From Microbacterium sp. A20 (lineage in GTDB: Bacteria > Actinomycetota > Actinomycetes > Actinomycetales > Microbacteriaceae), in contig NZ_SSDF01000080.1 in NCBI RefSeq assembly GCF_004794515.1, forward strand, positions 116,715 through 180,714: 64,000 bases of DNA, read 5' to 3'. A program made the translations under genes and the position numbers. The notes below the pieces were generated by a model. The model made no database searches. It saw only the letters and a program-made list of their open reading frames with translations, and was not told the DNA's origin. Below are positions 32,966 to 40,586 of the stretch, piece after piece. Positions within the stretch are counted from its first letter, which is position 1, and the number at the start of each line of letters is the position of its first letter.

Positions 32966-33015
32966 GCGGCCAGTCTAGGTCGGCCGCCCGCCCCATCGAG
33001 CAGGCAGCCGGACCC

Positions 33016-34167
33016 TCAGCTGAACAGGACGATCACGTAGACGGCGAACGTCACGAGGTGCGCGGCGCCGTGCATCGCGGTCACCCGCTTCGCCGCGAAC
33101 GTCGTGACCGAGAGCAACAGGGTGACGCCGAGCATGAGCAGGTTCGCGGGCGATTCCGCGAGGATCACCGTCTGCCCCGTGAGCATCCCGATGATGAGCA
33201 CCGCGGGGATCGTGAGGCCCACCGTCGACACCAGTGCGCCGTGGCACAGGTTGTTGACGCGCTGGGCCTCGCCGCCGAGCGCCGCGCGCACCGCGGTGAT
33301 CGACTCGGGCAGGAACACGATGCCGGCGATGAGCACGCCTGCGAGCGCGACGGGAGCGCCGAGTCGGCCGAGCCCGTCGTCGAGCAGCGCCGCCATGTCG
33401 TGCGACAGGAGGACGATGGGGATGACGGTGACGACCAGCAGCGCGAGCCGCACGATCACCTCCGTGCGGTGCTCCCTGAGTACCTGCCGGATCCCGCCCG
33501 TCTCCTCCGCCTTCTCCTGACGCTCGACGCGCTGACGCAGCCGCGGGTCGACCTCGGTGAAGTCGCTCGCCTGTGCGCCCATCTGCCGGTAGAGGAAGAA
33601 CGCGTACAGCGCGAGGGTCAGCACCACGATGGGGATCTCCTGCGCGGTCGTGTACGACCCGTCCGTGCCGATCAGGGCGGGGAGTCCGAACGCCAGGGCG
33701 ACCAGCACCACCAGCATCGACAGGTAGGCCGAGGTGCCGGTGCGGTTGTGGGCCATGCCGCGGTGACGGAGCCCGCCGACGAGCAGTGCCAGGCCGATGA
33801 CGAGGTTCATGATGATCATCGCGACGGCCATCACCGAGTCTCGGGCGATGGTGGCGTGCTCACCCGGTCCGAGCATGACGGCGGAGATGAGGATGACTTC
33901 GATCAGCACGATCGAGAGGGTCAGGACGAGGGAGCCGTAGGGGTCGCCGAGTCGGTGCGCGAGCGCCTCGGCCTGCTTGACCACACCGAACGCGCAGACG
34001 AGGATCACGGCGATGATCGCGAGGAGGGCGATCACGAGGACGGGTCCCGGCACCGGCGCGACCAGGACCGGGTGGAGGAGGAGGATCGCGACGAAAGCTC
34101 CCCATCCGAGAGCGACGCGGACGATGTCCGTCGGTCTGATCAGCTGTTTCAGTTCCGTGCGTGACAT
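33016..34167 (-). CDS. calcium/cation:proton antiporter (ChaA-like)
   Basis: A 383-residue membrane protein with about eleven helices. The two symmetric CaCA-type halves show LIEVILISAVMLGPGEHATIARDSVMA in the first half and VFLPESITAVRAALGGEAQRVNNLCHGALVSTVGLTIPA in the second, each with the conserved Glu needed for cation exchange. It probably exports Ca2+ or Na+ (and K+ in ChaA) in exchange for protons. The start ATG 34167 precedes a charged cytoplasmic MSRTELKQLIRPT segment. It stands alone, divergent from a small basic-protein gene. Confidence 0.9.
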   Translation of the reverse strand: MSRTELKQLIRPTDIVRVALGWGAFVAILLLHPVLVAPVPGPVLVIALLAIIAVILVCAFGVVKQAEALAHRLGDPYGSLVLTLSIVLIEVILISAVMLGPGEHATIARDSVMAVAMIIMNLVIGLALLVGGLRHRGMAHNRTGTSAYLSMLVVLVALAFGLPALIGTDGSYTTAQEIPIVVLTLALYAFFLYRQMGAQASDFTEVDPRLRQRVERQEKAEETGGIRQVLREHRTEVIVRLALLVVTVIPIVLLSHDMAALLDDGLGRLGAPVALAGVLIAGIVFLPESITAVRAALGGEAQRVNNLCHGALVSTVGLTIPAVLIIGMLTGQTVILAESPANLLMLGVTLLLSVTTFAAKRVTAMHGAAHLVTFAVYVIVLFS

Positions 34168-34296
34168 CGCCGGACTCCTTCGAGGTGGGGCCGTCCCCGA
34201 CTGATGACCACGAGCGGGCCGTCCCGGTCGCAGCGTTGTGTCAACGCACTTTCTGACTCCGCAATCCTAGCAAAAATTTCCCGATCAGGGGGAGAT

Positions 34297-34324
34297 TTGA
34301 CTTCCCCGGGTTCCGGGCTATGGT
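34297..34324 (+). promoter_or_regulatory. sigma70-like promoter of small basic protein gene
   Basis: TTGACT (34297-34302), 16-base spacer and TATGGT (34319-34324), 40 bases ahead of ATG 34364. Confidence 0.65.
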
Positions 34325-34363
34325 CGGAGGTTACGCCAGCCACCGAAGGGGAAGCGAGTAACC

Positions 34364-34498
34364 ATGTCCGGAAAGTCCATCCAGGATCGCGACAGCAAGA
34401 AGGCGCCGCAGCTCACGCTCAAGGAGAAGCGTGCGGCGAAGCGGGAGAAGAGCGCACCCGACGAGTTCCTGAAGCCCCGCAAGGGCGCGAAGGGCTGA
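34364..34498 (+). CDS. 44-residue highly basic protein
   Basis: A short gene with a promoter-like TTGACT/TATGGT upstream and a GGGGAAG ribosome binding site. The product is MSGKSIQDRDSKKAPQLTLK and a further 24 residues, almost half charged, rich in Lys, with no membrane segment. It is probably disordered; it may bind nucleic acid or ribosomes. Small basic proteins of this type recur in Microbacteriaceae annotations, but I cannot name a function. It is convergent with the ClpN/SRPBCC gene. Confidence 0.75.
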   Translation: MSGKSIQDRDSKKAPQLTLKEKRAAKREKSAPDEFLKPRKGAKG

Positions 34499-34576
34499 CG
34501 GGAATCCAGCCGGCGGCGCATCGTCCCGGATGCGGATGATGCGCCGCCGGCGTCCGGTCATCCGGGCGTCCGGGTG

Positions 34577-35557
34577 TCAGCGGAAGACGCGGGTGATGCC
34601 GCTTTCGAGCTGCGTGAGCTGGATGAAGAGCACGAAGCGAAAGAGCGGCTTCATCAGTGCGCGGACGATACGACGGCCGCCGCGTCGCGGAGGGGTCAGC
34701 CATGTCAGAGTCACGCGGAGCTGCATTCCTCCTGCGGCATGTTCGAGTGCGAACGCCACCGACCGCGGGTTCGAGCGCGCTGCATCGGGGTGGGTGAAGA
34801 GCCACTGGATGCTCGTCAGCTCCTCGCGCTGGGCGAGGTGCACGCGCTGACGCCGAAAGTCATCCTTGACATGAATCGGCTTGCCGTCGGGCATGGTCGT
34901 CGCGGTCTCGGCCTCCCACGGCCCGCTCGTCCCGTCGTCCGCATCGACCGCGGCGATGCCCTGGTCCCACTCTGGGATGCCGGCGGGGGTGGACAACAGT
35001 GCCCACACTTCCTCGATCGGCGCAGGTACGAAGATCGAGCGGGAACCGGAGAAGTTCTGGTCGGCCGACGGGGAGGGGCCGACGAGGCGAAGCCTCTGCA
35101 CCTCGTCCAGCCGGGTGCGCAGAGTGTCGGGATCCGCGTCGAGCCGTCGCAGGATCTGATCGATGAGTCCGCTCGGCTCGTCGACCAGAGCGCGGAGCAC
35201 GGCCGCCGAGTCGCCGCGGCGCTCCCCGCTCGATGCGTCTTTCAGCACCGTGATCGCGCGATCCGTCCATTCATAGCCGCTGGTCTCGTGGAAGACGATG
35301 CGACCGGGGCTGTCCGGAGCGGCGGCGATGCCCACGAGACCGAGCTGAGCCGCGTGCTGCGCCGCGACGGCCACGCGCGCCGTCTCCAGGCTGACGCCCA
35401 TTCCGCGGATGGTCTGGCCGCCGGTGTCGGGATCGATCGTCAATGCGAGGAGGAGGTGATCGATGTCCGCGTCACGGACACCGAACCGGGAGGCCTCCTC
35501 CATGGCTGCCAGCGAGAGGGTGTGCATCGTGGCGGCCGCGTGCGTGAACCGGCTCAC
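34577..35557 (-). CDS. Clp N-domain plus SRPBCC fusion protein
   Basis: A 326-residue cytoplasmic protein with two parts. Residues 1 to about 155 resemble the doubled ClpC/ClpA N-domain (RFTHAAATMHTLSLAAMEEAS, DIDHLLLALTID, then a second repeat around ITVLKDASSGERRGDSAAVLRALVDEPSG), but no AAA+ ATPase domain follows. Residues from about 170 form an SRPBCC/START-like domain (SRSIFVPAPIEEVWALLSTPAGIPEWDQGI). The GTG 35557 start has GGAGGAA 3 bases upstream and overlaps the stop of the HTH gene (GTGA). The N-domain of ClpC is the adaptor and antibiotic-binding site, so a decoy or sensor role is conceivable. Confidence 0.82.
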   Translation of the reverse strand: MSRFTHAAATMHTLSLAAMEEASRFGVRDADIDHLLLALTIDPDTGGQTIRGMGVSLETARVAVAAQHAAQLGLVGIAAAPDSPGRIVFHETSGYEWTDRAITVLKDASSGERRGDSAAVLRALVDEPSGLIDQILRRLDADPDTLRTRLDEVQRLRLVGPSPSADQNFSGSRSIFVPAPIEEVWALLSTPAGIPEWDQGIAAVDADDGTSGPWEAETATTMPDGKPIHVKDDFRRQRVHLAQREELTSIQWLFTHPDAARSNPRSVAFALEHAAGGMQLRVTLTWLTPPRRGGRRIVRALMKPLFRFVLFIQLTQLESGITRVFR

Positions 35558-35799
35558 GAGTTCCTCCGGGGAACGGCGATGGTGGGGTCGATCCGCTTCG
35601 AATGCTTTTTGTGCACGGCCTGTCTGGTGACGCCCAGGGCATCGGCGACCGCCTGCCAACTCATGCCAGCGCGCAAGGCGGCCTCGACCTGGCGCAGTTC
35701 GAGCGTGTCGGCGAGGGTGCGGAGCGATGCGACGGCCCGCAGTCCCGCTCGGGGGTCTGACGTATCCGCGGCGATCTGCGCGACATCGAGGGATTCCAT
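35554..35799 (-). CDS. small HTH DNA-binding protein
   Basis: An 81-residue protein. The helix-turn-helix lies at about residues 45-68 (MSWQAVADALGVTRQAVHKKH), resembling the DNA-binding half of Xre/sigma-region-4-like modules. A leading helical part precedes it. The start ATG 35799 is 6 bases after TAGGTT (minus strand, 35811-35806), a likely leaderless promoter that overlaps one copy of a CAACCTnnGTTG operator, so autoregulation is expected. It is translationally coupled to the ClpN/SRPBCC gene, so the two make a regulator plus Clp-like-sensor unit. Confidence 0.85.
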   Translation of the reverse strand: MESLDVAQIAADTSDPRAGLRAVASLRTLADTLELRQVEAALRAGMSWQAVADALGVTRQAVHKKHSKRIDPTIAVPRRNS

Positions 35800-35803
35800 G
35801 CCG

Positions 35804-35846
35804 TCAACCTACGTTGCTTACCGGCCGCATATCAACCTGGGTTGCT
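35804..35846. promoter_or_regulatory. paired operators before the HTH/ClpN operon
   Basis: Two near-identical sites: TCAACCTACGTTGCTTA (from 35804) and TCAACCTGGGTTGCTCA (from 35832), each with CAAC/GTTG dyad symmetry, start-to-start 28 bp. The first overlaps the -10-like TAGGTT of the HTH gene. They are probable binding sites for the HTH protein itself. Confidence 0.75.
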
Positions 35847-35946
35847 CACGCTCGAACCCGGTTACCCCGCCCTGGCGGCGGTGTCAACGGTCCTGCGGCG
35901 CTCCGGCATCCGACCCACCCTTGTCTCTCCGACGAAAGGACGCAGC

Positions 35947-35994
35947 ATGTCGATTCCAGAGACCCTCGCGAGTGCGCGGAGAAGTGTGCGATGA
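35947..35994 (+). CDS. 15-residue leader peptide
   Basis: A tiny frame MSIPETLASARRSVR, ATG preceded by AAAGGA about 6 bases upstream; its stop overlaps the following gene start (ATGA at 35991-35994). The arrangement suggests translational coupling of the acidic protein gene. It is too short for sequence-based support beyond the ribosome binding site and overlap. Confidence 0.45.
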   Translation: MSIPETLASARRSVR

Positions 35995-36299
35995 GCGGTA
36001 TCGAGGACCAGGGCGAGCGCCCGGAGAACGTCCGATCCGCGGCCGACGCCGACGCGGATGCGCGGATCGCCGAGCATCTCGCTGAGCGCACGGGTGAAGG
36101 CACCGATACCGCGGGGCAGGTTCCGGCCGGCGGAGCCGGTGCCGACTCCGGCGCCGCCGGCACCGTGGGAGTGGAGCCCGGATCGAGTGCGTCCATCCCG
36201 GACGAATCCACTCACAACGACGAACCGGGCATCGGCACCCGCCGCGCCGACGTCGACGCGGCGAACCGCGACGACGGGGACCCCGGCAGTCGCGCCTGA
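35991..36299 (+). CDS. small acidic, low-complexity protein
   Basis: A 102-residue protein rich in Asp, Glu, Gly and Ala, with no predicted domain or membrane segment. It begins MSGIEDQGERPENV, runs through ADADADARIAEHLAERTG, then a Gly/Ala-rich part and ends in NRDDGDPGSRA. GGAGAAG lies 6 bases before ATG 35991. A longer frame from 35727 overlaps the operators and is less likely. Function unknown, probably disordered. Confidence 0.65.
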   Translation: MSGIEDQGERPENVRSAADADADARIAEHLAERTGEGTDTAGQVPAGGAGADSGAAGTVGVEPGSSASIPDESTHNDEPGIGTRRADVDAANRDDGDPGSRA

Positions 36300-36312
36300 G
36301 CCCCCTCCGCCC

Positions 36313-37497
36313 TCACACCGTCGACGGGTGCAGGACGACCTTGATGCAGCCGTCCTCCTTCTGCTGGAACGTGCGGTAGAGGTCGGGTGCGTCGTCGAGG
36401 GGCGCGTGATGGGTGGTCAGGTCCATGACGCCGAGCGGATCGGAAGCGTCCTCCACGAGCGGCAGCAGGTCGTCGACCCAGTTCTTCACATTGCACTGCC
36501 CCATCCGCAGCGTGATCTGCTTGTCGAAGAGGGTCTTCATCGGCATGATGTCGGCGTCCCCGGCATACACACCGCTCAGCGACACCGTTCCGCCGCGGCG
36601 CACGACGTCGATCGAGGCGTAGACGGCGGCGAGCCGGTCGACCCCGGCCTTGTCGAGAACCTGGCGTGCGGCGGGATCGGGCAGTAGTCCGACCGCCTTC
36701 TGCATGAACTCGACTCCCGAGTTGCCGTGCGCCTCGAGTCCCACGGCATCCACCACCGAGTCGGCACCGCGCCCCTCGGTCAGATCCCGCAGCTCTTCGA
36801 CGACGGAGTCCGTCAGGTCGAACGTCTCGATGCCGTGCCGCTCCGCCATCGCCCGCCGCTCGGGGACGGGATCGACCGCGAGCACCCGGTACCCGCGATG
36901 CCGCCCGACGCGCGACACGAACTGTCCGACCGGTCCGAGGCCCATCACGGCGAGCGTTCCGCCCTCCGGCACCTGCGCGTACTCGACGCCCTGCCAGGCC
37001 GTGGGAAGGATGTCGCTGAGGAACAGGTAGCGCTCGTCCGGAAGGTCGGGCCCGACCGGGATGTGGTTGTAATCCGCGAGGGGCACCCGCAGATACTCGG
37101 CCTGCCCGCCGGGAACCTGCCCATAGAGCTTCGTGTAGCCGAACAGTGCCGCGCCGCTGCCGTACTCCCGCACCTGCGTGGTCTCGCACTGCGACTGCAG
37201 TCCGCGGCGGCAGAGGAAGCACTCGCCGCAGGCGATGTTGAAGGGGATCACCACGCGGTCGCCGACCGAGAGGGTCGTGACGCCCGCGCCGACCTCGACG
37301 ACGACGCCCATGGGTTCGTGCCCGAGGATGTCGCCGCGGTCGAGGAAGGGCCCGAGCAGCTCGTACAGGTGCAGGTCGGATCCGCAGATCGCCGAGGATG
37401 TGACACGGATGATGGCGTCCGTGGGTTCTTGGATGACCGGATCGGCGACCTCCTCGACCGTCACGCTCCGCTTGCCCTGCCAGGTGAGTGCCTTCAT
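36313..37497 (-). CDS. zinc-dependent alcohol dehydrogenase-like protein
   Basis: A 394-residue medium-chain dehydrogenase/reductase. Catalytic zinc ligands are Cys38, His60 and Glu61 (CGSDLH, GHEPMG); the structural zinc Cys are 90, 93, 96 and 104 (CGECFLCRRGLQSQC). The NAD-binding Rossmann motif MGLGPVGQFVSRVG is near 190. The overall sequence is close to glutathione-independent formaldehyde dehydrogenase-type enzymes. It oxidises a primary alcohol or aldehyde; the substrate is not defined. It is followed on the same strand by nothing coupled, and its start has TAC-rich leader GAAGGCACTCACC only on the other strand, so promoter evidence is weak. Confidence 0.9.
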   Translation of the reverse strand: MKALTWQGKRSVTVEEVADPVIQEPTDAIIRVTSSAICGSDLHLYELLGPFLDRGDILGHEPMGVVVEVGAGVTTLSVGDRVVIPFNIACGECFLCRRGLQSQCETTQVREYGSGAALFGYTKLYGQVPGGQAEYLRVPLADYNHIPVGPDLPDERYLFLSDILPTAWQGVEYAQVPEGGTLAVMGLGPVGQFVSRVGRHRGYRVLAVDPVPERRAMAERHGIETFDLTDSVVEELRDLTEGRGADSVVDAVGLEAHGNSGVEFMQKAVGLLPDPAARQVLDKAGVDRLAAVYASIDVVRRGGTVSLSGVYAGDADIMPMKTLFDKQITLRMGQCNVKNWVDDLLPLVEDASDPLGVMDLTTHHAPLDDAPDLYRTFQQKEDGCIKVVLHPSTV

Positions 37498-37636
37498 GAT
37501 CGTCCTCCGTATCGTCGGATGCTGTCGTCCTGTCCAGGGTCGTCGTTGCCGGGCGACCCGCCCACCCGGTTGACAGGCGCGCGCGATCGTGCGGCGTCGC
37601 CGATCAGCGGCGTCGTCGCACAGTGGGAAGGGCCGG

Positions 37637-38968
37637 TCAGTGGAACGGGCAGCTCCGTCCGGAGCCGGACGCCGCGCGAACCCTGCCGCCGGATGCCGGC
37701 TTGGTCGGCAGTCGTCGTCGATTCACGTCGAGCCCGGAGTCGAGCACGCGCAGCCGCGGATCGCTCAACACCGCGATCGCACCGGCGAGCCCGGCGATCA
37801 CGAGCTTCTCCCCCGGGCAGCGATGCCCGGTCGCGACATCCGCCCCGCCCTGCGGGATGAACGTCCGCACGTCCTCGTAGTCGCCGACCCCGGTGAACCG
37901 CTCCGGGGCGAAGCGGTTCGGATGCGCCCAGGACTGCTGGTCTGTGTTCGTGCCGAGGATGTCGAGCACCACGCGCCCGCCGGCGGGAACCTTCACATCA
38001 CCGATCTCGATGTCCACGAGCGCCCGACCGGGCAGCATCGGCACGAACAGTCCCGTCCGACGGACCTCCTGGGCGAACAGGGTCGCCAGCTCTCCCCCGA
38101 CGAGCACGCCGCGCTCCTCGGTCTCGGCGGCGATTCGCTCCCGCCACTCCGGCCGGTCATGCAGCTCCTTCGCCGCGAAGGCGACGAACCGCGCAGCCGC
38201 GATCATGGGTCGGATGCTGTTCTGCAGCTCGACGCCGGCGAGTCGCGCCGGCAGGAGCGTGCCGTCAGGGCCACGGTGCGACGCCCACAGCGCGAGCGCC
38301 GTGCCGTCCTTGGCAGGGAGCGACCCGGCGCGGACGGCCTCGATGAGCCGTCGGGAGTGCCGATCGGACCACAGTCGGTTGACGGCGGCGGCGACGAACT
38401 CGGGAGAGTAGGGGACGCCGAAGCCGTCGACGATCTGCGCGAGCCGTGCCGCCCACCGCGTCTTGGCGGCCGGCGTTCCGGGAAGGCCCGCCCAGCCCAT
38501 GATGGCGCGACCGAGCGCACCGACCGCTGCGTCGTACGCGCTGCGTGTGCCGCCGTCGAGCCAGGCCTCGCGCTCCGATTGCCATTCCCGCTCGAGCCAC
38601 GGGGTGAGGCGTTCGACCTGCGCGTCTTCGTAGGCGACCTCCACGAACGTCGCCTTGCGGTGCCGATGCGCGGCTCCATCGAGGCTGTGCACCGAGCCGT
38701 GGCCGAACAGCGTCTCCTGCACGATCGCCGGCATGGCGCCGTGGCGGGCGATGCGGGTCTCGTCGTAGAACAGCTCCACGCCTTCGACTCCGCGCACGAG
38801 GGCGGCTTCGTCGCCCAGCAGGCGCATCGGCGCGGAACGGGCGCCGGGTCGCGCGCGACGCCAGATGCGCTCGCCGAAGTCGTAGCCGCGGGTGAGGAGC
38901 GAGAGGGAGTCGTCCCGAAGGATCGAGGTCGGCGGGTTCGACGCGGGCTTGGCTGATCTGGGGAGCAT
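37637..38968 (-). CDS. CYP152-type cytochrome P450 (fatty acid peroxygenase/decarboxylase)
   Basis: A 443-residue P450 of the CYP152 peroxygenase family. The haem Cys is Cys384 in ATGHRCPGEK, and Arg253-Pro254 (NSIRPMIAAARFVAFAAKEL) forms the carboxylate-binding site that replaces the usual acid/alcohol pair. Family members use H2O2 to hydroxylate fatty acids at alpha or beta carbon, or, in OleT, decarboxylate them to 1-alkenes. Here Phe88 and His94 (LFGHGSVHSLDG) occupy the positions of OleT Phe79 and His85, while P450-BSbeta has Gln. I chose ATG 38968; the frame continues to 39514 but the extra part looks antisense. It is divergent from an SRPBCC gene. Confidence 0.88.
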   Translation of the reverse strand: MLPRSAKPASNPPTSILRDDSLSLLTRGYDFGERIWRRARPGARSAPMRLLGDEAALVRGVEGVELFYDETRIARHGAMPAIVQETLFGHGSVHSLDGAAHRHRKATFVEVAYEDAQVERLTPWLEREWQSEREAWLDGGTRSAYDAAVGALGRAIMGWAGLPGTPAAKTRWAARLAQIVDGFGVPYSPEFVAAAVNRLWSDRHSRRLIEAVRAGSLPAKDGTALALWASHRGPDGTLLPARLAGVELQNSIRPMIAAARFVAFAAKELHDRPEWRERIAAETEERGVLVGGELATLFAQEVRRTGLFVPMLPGRALVDIEIGDVKVPAGGRVVLDILGTNTDQQSWAHPNRFAPERFTGVGDYEDVRTFIPQGGADVATGHRCPGEKLVIAGLAGAIAVLSDPRLRVLDSGLDVNRRRLPTKPASGGRVRAASGSGRSCPFH

Positions 38969-39109
38969 GGGTCGACCATGACAGGCGGCACCCGGGCATT
39001 CCAGGGGGCTGTCGGCCGCGACCGAGTGTGCTAGCGCCCGCGCCGCGCCGGTTGTCAAGCACCTCGCCCCACGACATCCTCCGGCACAGGATGGGGCACG
39101 AATGGAGGC

Positions 39110-39550
39110 ATGATGGCGACGAACACCCGCGACATGGCGTGCACACCGGATGATGTGTTCCGAGTGCTCGCGAACGGCTGGCTCTATCCGGGATGGGTGG
39201 TGGGCGCCTCCCGCATGCGGGACGTGGACGACACCTGGCCCGATCCCGGTGCCCGCCTGCATCACTCCTTCGGTGTCTGGCCCGCCCTCCTGGACGACAC
39301 GACCTGGGTCGAGGAATGGAACCCGCCGCACCGGGCCGTCCTGCGCGCTCGCGGTTGGCCGGTCGGCGAGGCGCGGGTCACGATCCGCGCGCGCACGATT
39401 CCCTCGGGCTGTCAGGTGCGCATCGACGAGGAGCCGGTGAAGGGGCCTGCCACCTTCGTCCCGGCTCTGATCACGACACCGATGCTGCGGTGGCGCAACG
39501 CCGAGACGCTGCACCGGTTGGCGTACCTCGCCGAGGCCGGAGCTGGTTGA
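39110..39550 (+). CDS. SRPBCC-family protein
   Basis: A 146-residue protein of the SRPBCC (polyketide cyclase/START-like) superfamily, which holds hydrophobic ligands in a helix-grip cavity. Characteristic features are the N-terminal TPDDVFRVLANGWLYPGWVVGASRM and a C-terminal helix LRWRNAETLHRLAYLAE. Start uncertain between ATG 39110 and ATG 39113: ACGAAT ends 6 bases before 39110, whereas GGAGG is 4 bases before 39113. It is divergent from the P450 gene and could bind or deliver its lipid substrate, but this is only inferred from position. Confidence 0.85.
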   Translation: MMATNTRDMACTPDDVFRVLANGWLYPGWVVGASRMRDVDDTWPDPGARLHHSFGVWPALLDDTTWVEEWNPPHRAVLRARGWPVGEARVTIRARTIPSGCQVRIDEEPVKGPATFVPALITTPMLRWRNAETLHRLAYLAEAGAG

Positions 39551-39574
39551 GTCGGTGGGAGTGACCCTCGGGGC

Positions 39575-40579
39575 TCACTCCCCCGAGTTCGATTTGAACT
39601 GACGCTCCCAGTCGCGCAGCTCGGAGCGTCCGATGAGCGAGTCGAGCGACACCTGGAAGAGCAGCCCCTTGCGGGCGTTGACCTGCTTGATGTTGTCGAC
39701 GATCTGGGTGGTCACGGCCGCCAGCGCCTCGCGCACCTCGGCGATCCGCTCGTCCGGTGCATCCCACAGGTCGGGACGGGTGAGCAGGTCGAGCAGATAA
39801 TCGGGCTCGAGTGCCGCGACGAGTCGGGCGAGCTTGTCCGAGTACTCCGCCTCGGCCAGCGCGACCTGGTCGCGCTCGGCCTTGGCGTCGAGTCGCACGA
39901 AGAGCTGCTCGACGTGGGAGGCGAGCGCATCGATGCCTGCGGCCGTCTCCGCCGCCACCGGGTTGTTCGGCAGGTTCGCGTAGTCGACCCGCAGCTCGCG
40001 CAGCCGGTCCACCCGCAGTCGGATGCCGGGAGGAACCGGATCCGCCGCGGTCTTCGGCGCGCGACGGCGACGGGCGAGCAGTCCGATCGCCGTGCCGCCG
40101 GCCGCGAGCAGGACCGCCCCGCCGATCACCACAGGCAGCAGCCAGTCGGTCCCTCCCCCGGCTTCCACACCAGGAGAAGACGGAGCCTCTTCGACGATCT
40201 GCTGCACGGTCTCGACGAGCGCGGTCTGGGTGTCGCCGCCCGCCGCGGCCTCGTTCTCGTTGGCGATCCGCAGCACGTCGTTGCTGTCGATCACGGTAGA
40301 GCTCGCCTGCACGTCGTCGCCCACGGCGAGGACGACGGTGGTCTGCGGAACGCGCTCGCTGAGCCGATCGAGCAGTTCCAGGGGGTAGACCGTGCCCAGG
40401 TCGGCATCCTTCGGAAGCACCACGACGGCGATCGTCCGGTCTCCCGGCACGGTGGCCAGCAGAGCATCGGTCATCGCCGACTGCCCCTGCACGCCGGGTG
40501 CGACATAGACATCACCGGATTGCAGCGCGGCGATCGCGTCGGTGACCCCGCTCGGGTCGGATGCCGTGGAGCTGATCAT
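39575..40579 (-). CDS. single-pass membrane protein paired with a VWA lipoprotein
   Basis: A 334-residue protein. The N-terminal ~125 residues form an alpha/beta-like domain (VTDAIAALQSGDVYVAPGVQ, DRTIAVVVLPKDADLG), then one membrane helix (about 147-168, LLPVVIGGAVLLAAGGTAI), a basic RRRR patch and a helical cytoplasmic domain that ends SNSGE. I recall DUF6676-type annotations for such N-terminal parts in Actinobacteria, at low certainty. ATG 40579 has GAGGTGG 2 bases upstream and lies 7 bases after the VWA gene, so both are in one operon. Confidence 0.8.
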   Translation of the reverse strand: MISSTASDPSGVTDAIAALQSGDVYVAPGVQGQSAMTDALLATVPGDRTIAVVVLPKDADLGTVYPLELLDRLSERVPQTTVVLAVGDDVQASSTVIDSNDVLRIANENEAAAGGDTQTALVETVQQIVEEAPSSPGVEAGGGTDWLLPVVIGGAVLLAAGGTAIGLLARRRRAPKTAADPVPPGIRLRVDRLRELRVDYANLPNNPVAAETAAGIDALASHVEQLFVRLDAKAERDQVALAEAEYSDKLARLVAALEPDYLLDLLTRPDLWDAPDERIAEVREALAAVTTQIVDNIKQVNARKGLLFQVSLDSLIGRSELRDWERQFKSNSGE

Positions 40580-40586
40580 TCCCACC

